From: Firmicutes bacterium UBA995
GTDB taxonomy: Bacteria; Bacillota; Sulfobacillia; UBA995
DNA: 15,900 nt
Assembly: GCA_002291985.1 (NCBI GenBank)
Contig: DBBB01000190.1
Location: forward strand, 1 to 15,900
Reading direction: 5' to 3'
Shown here: piece after piece, positions 1 through 8,000 of the stretch
Layout of the letters: each line of letters starts with the position of its first letter
Numbering within the stretch: position 1 is the first letter of the stretch
Program-made: the position numbers and the translations under genes
The notes under the pieces: generated by a model
Told to the model about the DNA's origin: nothing
Seen by the model: only the letters and a program-made list of their open reading frames with translations
Databases searched by the model: none

Positions 1-1203
<1,203 letters not shown>

Positions 1204-1232
1204 CGACGCGGTTCCGGGCACCTTGGGGCGCG

Positions 1233-1261
1233 TTGACCGGGTGTCGGCTTTGTGATATCGT
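1233..1261 (+). promoter_or_regulatory. Probable sigma-A promoter for rpmG-trnW-secE-nusG
   Basis: The -35 box TTGACC (1233-1238) and the -10 box TATCGT (1256-1261) are separated by 17 bases. TGA directly before the -10 box gives an extended -10 (TGn). Transcription would start near 1268, leaving a leader of about 23 bases before the rpmG GTG at 1291. It sits in the gap after the tuf stop, so it would allow rpmG and following genes to be transcribed separately from tuf. The -10 matches consensus at only four of six positions, hence moderate confidence. Confidence 0.55.
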
Positions 1262-1290
1262 CATTAGCGCGATTGCAGGGGGTACGGGCG

Positions 1291-1440
1291 GTGAGGCAGC
1301 AAGCCATCTTGGCGTGCGGTGAGTGCAAGCGGCGGAATTACAGCACGACCAAGAACAAGAAGAACGATCCGGGCCGCATGGAGATCAAGAAGTACTGCCG
1401 GTGGTGTGGCCAGCACACCCTCCACCGGGAGACGCGTTGA
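1291..1440 (+). CDS. rpmG: 50S ribosomal protein L33, zinc-ribbon form
   Basis: L33 is a small protein of the large ribosomal subunit near the E site. The 49-residue product has the usual length. It carries two CxxC pairs (CGEC near residues 9-12 and CRWC near 36-39) that form the zinc ribbon of the Cys-containing L33 type, and the conserved core NYSTTKNKKND. It ends HTLHRETR, close to Bacillus L33. The open frame runs further upstream to a GTG at 1252, but the start is placed at GTG 1291: AGGGGG at 1277-1282 is a Shine-Dalgarno 8 bases before it, the length then matches the family, and the upstream GTG would lie in the -10 region of the predicted promoter. It is followed by tRNA-Trp and secE, the usual Firmicutes order. 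Confidence 0.93.
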   Translation: MRQQAILACGECKRRNYSTTKNKKNDPGRMEIKKYCRWCGQHTLHRETR

Positions 1441-1484
1441 AGGTTCCCAACGGTCAGTTGGTGGCGCCATCCTGAAATAGGTGC

Positions 1485-1561
1485 AGGCCCGTAGCTCCAA
1501 TTGGCAGAGCAGCGGACTCCAAATCCGCGGGTTGGGGGTTCAAATCCCTCCGGGCCTGCCA
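1485..1561 (+). tRNA. trnW: tRNA-Trp (anticodon CCA)
   Basis: A full cloverleaf can be folded by hand. The acceptor arm AGGCCCG (1485-1491) pairs perfectly with CGGGCCT (1551-1557). The D-arm stem is GCTC/GAGC. The anticodon stem GCGGA (1512-1516) pairs with TCCGC (1524-1528) around the loop CTCCAAA, whose anticodon CCA is at 1519-1521 and reads UGG (Trp). The T arm has stem GGGGG/CCCTC and loop TTCAAAT. The discriminator is G1558 and the 3' CCA (1559-1561) is encoded. It lies between rpmG and secE with no separate promoter or terminator visible, so it is probably cut out of the shared transcript. Confidence 0.97.
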
Positions 1562-1583
1562 AAGCTTTGTCGAGGTGGATGAG

Positions 1584-1790
1584 ATGGGCAGGTTGGCCAA
1601 GGTCAAAGGAAAGATGGCCGGGTACTTCCGGGAAGTCCGATCGGAGTTCACGAAGGTGATCTGGCCGGACCGACGGGAAACGGCGATCTATACGCTGGTC
1701 GTTCTCGCGTCGGTAGGCGCAGTTGCGCTTACCATCTGGGTCGTGGACACGTTCCTCAGCACCGTATTCGGATGGGCATTGTCTCCGTGA
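1584..1790 (+). CDS. secE: Protein translocase subunit SecE
   Basis: SecE is the small clamp subunit of the SecYEG protein-export channel in the inner membrane. The 68-residue product is of the short single-span type found in Gram-positive bacteria. It has a basic amphipathic N-terminal part with the conserved FREVRSEFTKVIWP motif at about residues 15-28, then one hydrophobic membrane segment (about residues 37-60, TLVVLASVGAVALTIWVV). The start at ATG 1584 is preferred because GAGGTGG (1572-1578) is a Shine-Dalgarno with 5-base spacing. An in-frame GTG at 1575 would lie inside that site and add only three residues. The gene follows tRNA-Trp and overlaps or abuts nusG at its 3' end, the standard secE-nusG pair. 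Confidence 0.93.
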   Translation: MGRLAKVKGKMAGYFREVRSEFTKVIWPDRRETAIYTLVVLASVGAVALTIWVVDTFLSTVFGWALSP

Positions 1791-2395
1791 CCAAGGAAAC
1801 GAAACCCCTGCCGGAGATGGGTGACCCGCAAGCCGCGGTTGTCCCCGATGCCGCGGGAGGGGATACGGTTTCTCCTCGCGAGTGGTATGCGGTGCATGTC
1901 TATGCCGGCTATGAGGGCAAGGTCAAGACGAACCTCGAGAAGCGCGTCGAGTCCATGCTCATGGAAGACAAGATCTTCCGGGTGGTGGTCCCCACCGAGG
2001 AGGAGTACGAGTACAAGGACGGCAAGAAACGGATCACCCGCAAGAAGATATTTCCCGGGTATGTTCTCGTGGAAATGATCATGGGGGATGACTCCTGGTA
2101 TGTGGTCAGGAATACGCCGGGGGTCACGGGATTCGTCGGTTCGGGGAACCGTCCCATCGCTCTTCAGCCGTCCGAAGTCAAGAGCATCCTGCGGCACATG
2201 GGGATGGACGAGCCCAAACCCAAGATCCTGTTCGCCGTGGGCGAGAACGTCAGGGTCACCTCAGGTCCTTTCGCCGGATTCGTGGGCTCAATTCGGGAGA
2301 TCAACGTTGAACGCGGCAAAGTGCGGCTGTTACTGTCCATGTTTGGCAGGGAGACGCCCGTCGAACTGGATTTCGGGCAACTGGAGAAGCTATAA
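1787..2395 (+). CDS. nusG: Transcription termination/antitermination factor NusG
   Basis: NusG binds RNA polymerase at the beta' clamp helices and affects pausing, termination and coupling to the ribosome. The NGN domain begins at EWYAVHVYAGYEGKV and includes DKIFRVVVPTEEE, FPGYVLVEM and WYVVRNTPGVTGFVG. A C-terminal KOW domain follows (GENVRVTSGPFAGFVGSI to MFGRETPVELDF). The core is very close to Bacillus NusG. About 29 residues of low-conservation sequence precede the NGN domain, so the product (202 residues) is longer than the Bacillus protein of about 177. The start is uncertain. GTG 1787 gives a GTGA overlap with the secE stop, typical of translational coupling; ATG 1772 lies inside secE and adds five residues. 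Neither has a strong Shine-Dalgarno. ATG 1817 is a third possibility but has GGAG directly against it. Confidence 0.94.
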   Translation: MTKETKPLPEMGDPQAAVVPDAAGGDTVSPREWYAVHVYAGYEGKVKTNLEKRVESMLMEDKIFRVVVPTEEEYEYKDGKKRITRKKIFPGYVLVEMIMGDDSWYVVRNTPGVTGFVGSGNRPIALQPSEVKSILRHMGMDEPKPKILFAVGENVRVTSGPFAGFVGSIREINVERGKVRLLLSMFGRETPVELDFGQLEKL

Positions 2396-2425
2396 GCCGT
2401 AACGCGGTCGGGGGAGGGTAGGCCG

Positions 2426-2851
2426 GTGCCAAGGAGAGTAATGGCCGTGGTCAAGCTGCAAATACCTGCGGGAAAGGCGACACCCGCTCCACCCGTCGGT
2501 CCGGCTTTGGGCCAGCACGGGGTCAATATCATGGCGTTCTGCAAGGAGTTCAACGAGCGGACGGCTGCTCAAGCCGGACTGATCATCCCCGCGGAAGTCA
2601 CCATCATGGACGATCGGTCCTTCTCGTTCGTCTGCAAGAGCCCGCCTGCCGCGGTATTGTTGAAAAAAGCCGCCGGCCTCGAAACCGCCTCCGCCGAACC
2701 CAACCGGGTCAAGGTCGGGACGGTGTCAAGAGTGCGCGTTCGGGAGATAGCCGTCGAGAAACTGGCCGATCTGAACGCCAACTCCGTGGAGTCGGCCATG
2801 CGGATGATAGAAGGAACCGCGCGCAGCATGGGTATAGAGATCGTGGACTGA
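2426..2851 (+). CDS. rplK: 50S ribosomal protein L11
   Basis: L11 binds the GTPase-associated region of 23S rRNA at the base of the L7/L12 stalk and contacts EF-G. The 141-residue product matches the family length exactly. The N-terminal domain carries the Pro-rich PAPPVGPALGQHGVNIM segment, linked in the family to thiostrepton action. The C-terminal RNA-binding domain ends in the conserved GTARSMGIEI. The start is GTG 2426 and not the ATG at 2441: MPRRVMAVVKLQ aligns residue for residue with E. coli MAKKVQAYVKLQ, and GGGGAGG (2411-2417) lies 8 bases upstream as Shine-Dalgarno. ATG 2441 also has an AAGGAG nearby and could mislead a gene caller. It is followed by rplA in the standard L11 operon order. 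Confidence 0.96.
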   Translation: MPRRVMAVVKLQIPAGKATPAPPVGPALGQHGVNIMAFCKEFNERTAAQAGLIIPAEVTIMDDRSFSFVCKSPPAAVLLKKAAGLETASAEPNRVKVGTVSRVRVREIAVEKLADLNANSVESAMRMIEGTARSMGIEIVD

Positions 2852-2877
2852 ACCCAGCGTTTTTGTGGGAGGGACCT

Positions 2878-2891
2878 CGTCGGGCCCGACG
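2878..2891 (+). repeat. Perfect 14-base palindrome between rplK and rplA
   Basis: CGTCGGGCCCGACG is fully self-complementary and lies in the 65-base rplK-rplA spacer, ending 7 bases before the rplA Shine-Dalgarno. As RNA it could form a short GC-rich hairpin. No T tract follows, so it is not an intrinsic terminator. A role in L1 or L11 translational control is conceivable but not shown. Confidence 0.5.
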
Positions 2892-2916
2892 GTACCACAG
2901 GAGGTGTGAATTCCCC

Positions 2917-3609
2917 ATGGGCAAGAAGCACGCGGATGCGCTGAAGCAGATCGACCGGCAGATGCTCTACGAGCCCGCAGAGGCTGTCGCTTTGGTGCGC
3001 AAGACAAGTCATGCCAAGTTCGACGAGACGGTTGAGGTGGCGGTGCGACTGGGCGTGGATCCCCGGCATGCCGACCAGATGGTCCGGGGGACGGTTGTCC
3101 TCCCCCACGGCACGGGACGATCGGTGCGAGTGCTGGTATTCGCCAAGGGCGATAAGGCAAGAGAAGCGGAAGCTGCCGGTGCCGACTTCGTGGGAGCGGA
3201 CGATATCGTGACCAGGATTCAGGGTGGTTGGACCGACTTTGACGTGGCCGTGGCCACTCCCGATCTAATGGGAGTGGTAGGCAAACTCGGCAGGGTACTT
3301 GGTCCCCGCGGGCTCATGCCCAATCCCAAGACGGGAACGGTGACCTTTGAGGTCGCCGAGGCAGTCCGGGAGATCAAGGCAGGCAAGATCGAGTACCGCA
3401 CGGAGAAAGCCGGCATAGTCCATGCGCCTGTGGGCAAGCTTTCCTTCGCGGACGAGCAGCTTGTGGAGAATCTCCGGGTTCTCGTGGATGCCTTACTGAA
3501 GGCGCGACCGTCCGGTGCCAAGGGCCAGTACCTCAAGGGGGTCAGCATCTCGTCCACCATGGGGCCTGGCATCAAGCTCAACCCCCATCGCCTTGCGGCG
3601 AGCGAGTGA
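2917..3609 (+). CDS. rplA: 50S ribosomal protein L1
   Basis: L1 forms the mobile stalk by the E site and, in several bacteria, represses its own operon by binding its mRNA. The 230-residue product has the usual length. Recognisable family segments are KFDETVEVAVRLGVDPRHADQ near the N-terminus, the signature IQGGWTDFDVAVATPDLM, then GKLGRVLGPRGLMPNPKTGT in the middle, and KGVSISSTMGPGIKLN at the end. The start at ATG 2917 has a strong Shine-Dalgarno AGGAGGTG (2899-2906), 10 bases upstream. The open frame extends upstream to 2863 but that part has no family similarity. A regulatory gap and a new promoter follow, so L1 probably ends a transcription segment, although no terminator is seen directly after it. 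Confidence 0.97.
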   Translation: MGKKHADALKQIDRQMLYEPAEAVALVRKTSHAKFDETVEVAVRLGVDPRHADQMVRGTVVLPHGTGRSVRVLVFAKGDKAREAEAAGADFVGADDIVTRIQGGWTDFDVAVATPDLMGVVGKLGRVLGPRGLMPNPKTGTVTFEVAEAVREIKAGKIEYRTEKAGIVHAPVGKLSFADEQLVENLRVLVDALLKARPSGAKGQYLKGVSISSTMGPGIKLNPHRLAASE

Positions 3610-3627
3610 CGCCCCGGTGCTCGTGCT

Positions 3628-3657
3628 TTGACCTGGCCCGGTAAGCCGTGGTATAAT
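3628..3657 (+). promoter_or_regulatory. Strong sigma-A promoter for rplJ-rplL
   Basis: TTGACC (3628-3633) and a perfect TATAAT (3652-3657) are separated by 18 bases. Transcription would start near 3664, giving a leader of about 190 bases before the rplJ GTG at 3853. This fits the known pattern in which rplJL has its own promoter and a long structured leader. Confidence 0.82.
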
Positions 3658-3663
3658 GCCGCT

Positions 3664-3852
3664 CGTACGACAATCGATGGTCGGCCATGAAGGCCGACAC
3701 GTCCCGAGACCGCAGGTGCTCCCAGGGGGAGCTTAAAAGGACCGCGGAGGGCAACCAGCTCACCGCGGACGCCTGCCGAGGGCGGAGCGAACGAAACGTC
3801 TGCCCTGCCCTCGTTGTGGGGCATTTGGTTTTGGGAGAGGGAGGGAATCCAG
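3664..3852 (+). promoter_or_regulatory. L10-leader-like autoregulatory RNA
   Basis: The non-coding stretch between the promoter and rplJ can form several hairpins. One has stem GTCGGCC (3680-3686) with GGCCGAC (3692-3698). A second pairs CCGCGG (3742-3747) with CCGCGG (3763-3768) around GAGGGCAACCAGCTCA. A third pairs CGAGGGC (3777-3783) with GCCCTCG (3807-3813) and is followed by a loose T-rich run (3823-3832). The segment CCTGCCGAGG (3772-3781) resembles the conserved core I remember from the Bacillus L10 leader. In Firmicutes this RNA is known to bind the L10-L12 complex and attenuate rplJL. The leader identity is inferred from position, length and this short match; the third hairpin is the candidate attenuator. 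The ribosome binding site GAGAGGGAGGG is at 3835-3845. Confidence 0.75.
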
Positions 3853-4392
3853 GTGAGTACCCGGCAGGAGAAGCGGCGCGAAATAGATGCATGTACCGAC
3901 TTGCTCCGGCGGGCGGTAGCGGCGGTGTTCACCGATTACCGGGGGCTCAGCGTCTCGGAGATGAACGATCTGCGTCGCCGTCTGCGGCAAGTCGGGGTCG
4001 AGTACCGGGTGGTGAAGAACACCCTGGTGCAACTGGCAGCGAAACAGGCCGGCGCCGCCAATATCGACAAACTGGCGCAAGGGCCGACGGCCGTGGCGTT
4101 CAGCTTCGACGACCCGATTGTCCCCGCGAAAGTGCTGGCGGCTTTCGCCAGGGAGCACAAACAACTGCAATTCAAGGGCGGCCTCGTTCAGGGAGCACTG
4201 CTGGACCAGGCCCAGATGCAGGCCATGGTGGCGCTTCCGGGTGTATCCGAGTTGCGTGCCCAGGTCGCCCGCGGGTTCCGAGGGCCGTTGACATCACTTG
4301 CTGTCGTTTTATCCGCTCCATTGCGGGCACTGGCATGCGGTCTCGAGGCCGTCCGGGCGGACAAGGCGGAAGGAACGGGAACGGCGGCCTGA
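3853..4392 (+). CDS. rplJ: 50S ribosomal protein L10
   Basis: L10 is the base of the ribosomal stalk and holds L7/L12 dimers on its C-terminal helix. The 179-residue product has the usual length. Family features are the N-terminal REIDACTDLLRRAVAAVFTDYRGLSV, the RNA-binding part with RLRQVGVEYRVVKNTLVQLA, and FKGGLVQGALLD in the middle, with a helical Ala/Leu-rich C-terminus (LSAPLRALACGLEAVRADK). The start is GTG 3853. A Shine-Dalgarno GAGAGGGAGGG ends 7 bases before it, and the peptide from there matches the family, while the open frame upstream to 3814 reads through the leader RNA. Expression is probably controlled by the preceding L10-leader. rplL follows 28 bases after the stop. Confidence 0.96.
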   Translation: MSTRQEKRREIDACTDLLRRAVAAVFTDYRGLSVSEMNDLRRRLRQVGVEYRVVKNTLVQLAAKQAGAANIDKLAQGPTAVAFSFDDPIVPAKVLAAFAREHKQLQFKGGLVQGALLDQAQMQAMVALPGVSELRAQVARGFRGPLTSLAVVLSAPLRALACGLEAVRADKAEGTGTAA

Positions 4393-4420
4393 GGCCGCTG
4401 GATTAGGGAGGTATCGGATC

Positions 4421-4804
4421 GTGCCCAAAGTTCAGGAAGTGCTTGATCTGGTCAAAGGCATGACGGTCATGGAACTGGCCGAGCTAGTGAAAGCCATTGA
4501 ACAGGAGTTCGGGGTATCGGCTGCCGCTCCCGTAGCGATGGCCGCCGTCGCAGGTCCGGCAGCGGGGGGCGCGGCGCCCGCTGAAGTTGAGCGAGTCGAG
4601 TTCGACGTGGTCCTCACCGGCTTTGGCGACCAGAAAGTTCAGGTCATCAAGGTTGTGCGCGAGTTGACGGGGCTGGGACTGAAGGAAGCCAAGGACCTCG
4701 TGGAGGGCGTGCCCAAGCCGGTCAAGCAGAAGGTCAGCAAGGAAGAGGCACAGAAAGCGGCCGACAAGCTCAAGGAGGCGGGAGCGACGGCGGAGGTCAA
4801 GTAG
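4421..4804 (+). CDS. rplL: 50S ribosomal protein L7/L12
   Basis: L7/L12 is the multicopy stalk protein that recruits translation factors and stimulates their GTPase activity. The 127-residue product shows the three known parts. An N-terminal dimerisation and L10-binding helix region covers about residues 1-32 (VLDLVKGMTVMELAELVKAI). An Ala/Gly/Pro-rich flexible hinge covers about 33-56. A globular C-terminal domain has FDVVLTGFGDQKVQVIKVVR, GLGLKEAKDLVEGVPKPVK and EEAQKAADKLKEAGA. The start at GTG 4421 has AGGGAGGT (4405-4412), 8 bases upstream. The same frame is open further upstream into the end of rplJ, but only the part from GTG 4421 matches the family. A hairpin terminator-like structure follows its stop. 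Confidence 0.97.
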   Translation: MPKVQEVLDLVKGMTVMELAELVKAIEQEFGVSAAAPVAMAAVAGPAAGGAAPAEVERVEFDVVLTGFGDQKVQVIKVVRELTGLGLKEAKDLVEGVPKPVKQKVSKEEAQKAADKLKEAGATAEVK

Positions 4805-4821
4805 TCTCGATACCGGGGGGT

Positions 4822-4881
4822 CGCAGGCGCGAGGGAGAGAGTCATGCCCGCCTGCGGCCTCTTCTTCCGTCTTCCTTGACG
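4822..4881 (+). terminator. Hairpin terminator or attenuator after rplL
   Basis: CGCAGGCG (4822-4829) pairs perfectly with CGCCTGCG (4849-4856) around a 19-base loop. A pyrimidine-rich tract follows (GCCTCTTCTTCCGTCTTCCTT). The long loop and interrupted T tract suggest partial rather than complete termination. This matches the known attenuator position between rplL and rpoB in other bacteria. Confidence 0.55.
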
Positions 4882-4905
4882 GTGACCGGTGGCATGGGAT
4901 ATCAT
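4876..4905 (+). promoter_or_regulatory. Probable sigma-A promoter for rpoB-rpoC
   Basis: TTGACG (4876-4881) and TATCAT (4900-4905) are separated by 18 bases, each one mismatch from consensus. It begins right at the end of the pyrimidine tract of the preceding terminator-like hairpin. Transcription would start near 4912, giving a leader of about 125 bases before the rpoB ATG at 5036. An AT-rich patch (4901-4913) in otherwise GC-rich DNA supports an open-complex region. Confidence 0.62.
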
Positions 4906-5035
4906 TATAAATTGCAGTCACATGGTCGTCCGGCCCCGGTCAAAGCTCATCCCGACTCAGCGAGGGAGAGGGTAAGGCCGCGGGGACATTCTTTCCATTT
5001 CCATGCTGCCGCTTACCAAGGGGGAGAGGGCCCAG

Positions 5036-8000
5036 ATGTCCAACTCCGGCTCGGCGGGTGCCCGGGATCGGTTGAGCTTCTCGCGAATCCGCGAAGTTCT
5101 GGAGATCCCCAACCTCATCGAGATGCAGCAGGATTCCTATGCCTGGTTTGTGCGCGACGGTCTCCGGGAAGTGTTTCGGGACATCTCGCCCATCCAGGAT
5201 TTCACCGGTACCCTGGTCCTCGAGTTCATCGAACACACGCTCGGCGACCCCAACTGCACGGTGGACGACTGCAAGGAACGAGATCTCACCTACGCCGCGC
5301 CCTTGCGGGTGAAGGCCCGGCTGATCAACAAGGACACCGGGGAAGTGAAGGAGCAGGAAGTCTTCCTGGGAGACTTCCCGCTGATGACCGACAAGGGGAC
5401 TTTCGTGATCAACGGGGCGGAGCGAGTCATCGTGTCCCAGTTGGTCCGCTCTCCCGGGGTCTACTACTCGCAGGCGATGGATCCCGGCGGCAAGCGGCTC
5501 GTGTCCGCCCAGGTTATCCCCAACCAGCGCGGTGCCTGGCTGGAAATGGAGATCGACGCCAACGACACGCTGTACGCCAGGATCGATCGTACCCGCAAAC
5601 TGCCGGCCACGGTGTTGGTGCGGGCCCTCGGCTACGGCACACGGGAGCAGATCCTCGAAGTGCTCGGCAACGGCCGCCACGTCTTGGAGACCCTCGAACG
5701 GGATACCTGCCAGAGCGAGGAAGAGGCGTTGGTCGAGATCTACAAGCGACTGCGGCCGGGCGAGCCTCCTACTGTCGAGAGCGCCCGAACCTTGCTGGAG
5801 TCGCTGTTCTTTGACCCCAGGCGATATGACCTTGCCAGCGTCGGCCGATATCGACTGAACAAGAAGCTGTCGCTCAGGCGCCGGATCGCAGGAGCCGTTG
5901 CTGCCCAGGATATCCGCGCGCCGGGGACCGGCGAAGTCCTGGTGAGGGAGCGGGAGACGATCGACCGGCCGGCGGCAGAGAAGTTGGAGGCGGCGGGGGT
6001 CAATGCCGTCGATGTGATCATGCCGGACGATACGATCCTCCGGGTATTGACCAACGGGCAGGCCCCGCCCGAAGTCCGGACGCTTACCCGCGAAGACATC
6101 ATGGCGGCCGTGAACTACCTCATAACGTGCCAAAGGGGCCTTGGCGCCGTTGACGACATCGACCACCTCGGGAACCGCCGGCTGCGTTCCGTGGGCGAGC
6201 TGCTCCAGAACCAGTTCCGGATCGGACTGTCCCGTATGGAACGAGTGGTCAAAGAGCGCATGACCATTCAAGACGTCGACATAGTAACACCTCAAGCCTT
6301 GATCAATATCCGTCCGGTAGTCGCCGCCGTCAAGGAGTTTTTCGGCTCCAGTCAGCTTTCGCAGTTCATGGATCAGACTAATCCTCTTGCTGAACTCACA
6401 CACAAACGGCGTCTATCTGCACTCGGACCGGGGGGACTGTCCCGTGAGCGAGCAGGTTTCGAGGTCCGGGATGTCCATCACTCGCACTACGGACGCATGT
6501 GCCCCATCGAGACGCCCGAGGGACCCAACATTGGGCTGATCGGCTATCTATCTACCTTCGCCCGTATCAACGATTACGGATTCATCGAGACGCCCTATCG
6601 CCGCATCGATCGGGAACGGCTCAAGGTCACGTCCACCGTCGCCTACCTGACCGCGGACGACGAGGACGATTGTGTCATCGCGCAGGCCAACGAGCTTCTA
6701 AGTGAGAGCGGGTGGTTCAGTGAGCCACGAGTCACTGCCCGACACCGTCACGAGATCCTCGTGGTTCCCGCGGCGCAAGTGGACTACATGGACGTCTCCC
6801 CGAAGCAGGTGGTGTCGGTCGCTTCCGCGCTGATCCCCTTTTTAGAGAATGATGATGCAGGAAGGGCGCTGATGGGCTCCAACATGCAGCGGCAGGCCGT
6901 GCCCCTGCTGGTGAGCGAGGCTCCCCTGGTGGGCACGGGGATCGAGGTCAAGGTTGCCAGGGACTCGGGTGCGCTCGAGTGTGCCCGCCGAGGAGGGCGC
7001 GTGTCGCGGGTGGACGCACGGGAGATTCACGTTACGACCGACACCGGTGAAGTTGACCGATACCGGTTGACCAAGTTCGTACGGTCCAATCAGGGAACCT
7101 GCATTAACCAGCGGCCTCTGGTTCGACCGGGCGAGCGAGTGACCCCGGGGCAGGTGATCGCCGATGGTCCATGCACTGACCAGGGGGAACTGGCCCTGGG
7201 GCGAAACGTTCTCGTCGCCTTCATGCCCTGGGAAGGCTTCAATTACGAAGATGCAGTGCTCATCAGCGAGAAACTGACCAAGGAGGATCTGTTCACCTCG
7301 ATCCATGTTGAGGAATACGAGTGCGAGGCTCGGGATACCAAGTTGGGTCCCGAGGAGATAACCCGCGATATCCCTAACGTCGGCGAAGAAGTCCTCGGCG
7401 ATCTGGATGACCGCGGCATCATCCGAGTTGGCGCGGAAGTCCGCCCGGGAGACATCCTCGTGGGCAAGGTTACTCCCAAGGGCGAGACTGAACTCACGGC
7501 CGAGGAACGGTTGCTGAGAGCCATCTTTGGAGAGAAGGCGCGGGAGGTTCGCGACACTTCCTTGCGGGTTCCTCACGGGGAGAGTGGCATTGTCGTCGAC
7601 GTCAAGGTGTTCTCTCGCGAGAATGGAGACGAACTGTCGCCTGGAGTAAACGAACTCGTGAGGGTGTACGTTGCCCAAAAGCGAAAGATTTCTCAGGGGG
7701 ACAAGATGGCCGGCAGGCACGGCAACAAGGGTGTCATCGCCAAGATCCTGCCCGAGGAAGACATGCCCTTCTTGCCTGACGGGACCCCTGTTGAGATCGT
7801 CCTGAACCCCCTGGGGGTGCCGTCCCGGATGAACATCGGCCAGATCCTGGAGACTCACCTGGGCTGGGCCTGCCATGCCCTGGGCGTGCGTGCGGCCAGC
7901 CCCGTTTTCGACGGGGCACGCGAGGGAGATGTCGTCTCGCTGCTGAAAAGCGCGGGCCTGCCTGAAGACGGCAAGACTCTCATCTACGATGGCCGCAGCG

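Noticed and set aside
1441..1484. Possible separate promoter for tRNA-Trp (TTGGTG at 1458)
   Set aside because: No acceptable -10 box occurs at 16-18 base spacing; the nearest AT-rich hexamer is 9 bases away.
2396..2425. Search for a separate promoter before rplK
   Set aside because: The 30-base spacer holds only a ribosome binding site; no -35/-10 pair was seen.
3687..4406. A 239-codon + strand open frame across the L10 leader and rplJ
   Set aside because: Out of frame with rplJ, low-complexity, and starts inside the structured leader.
4876..5814. A 312-codon + strand open frame across the rpoB leader and 5' end
   Set aside because: It is out of frame with rpoB, has an Arg/Gly/Pro/His-rich translation typical of GC-rich wrong frames, and overlaps the predicted promoter.
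4940..6403. A 487-codon open frame on the minus strand opposite rpoB
   Set aside because: Same explanation: antisense of a strongly conserved gene, low-complexity translation, no family match.
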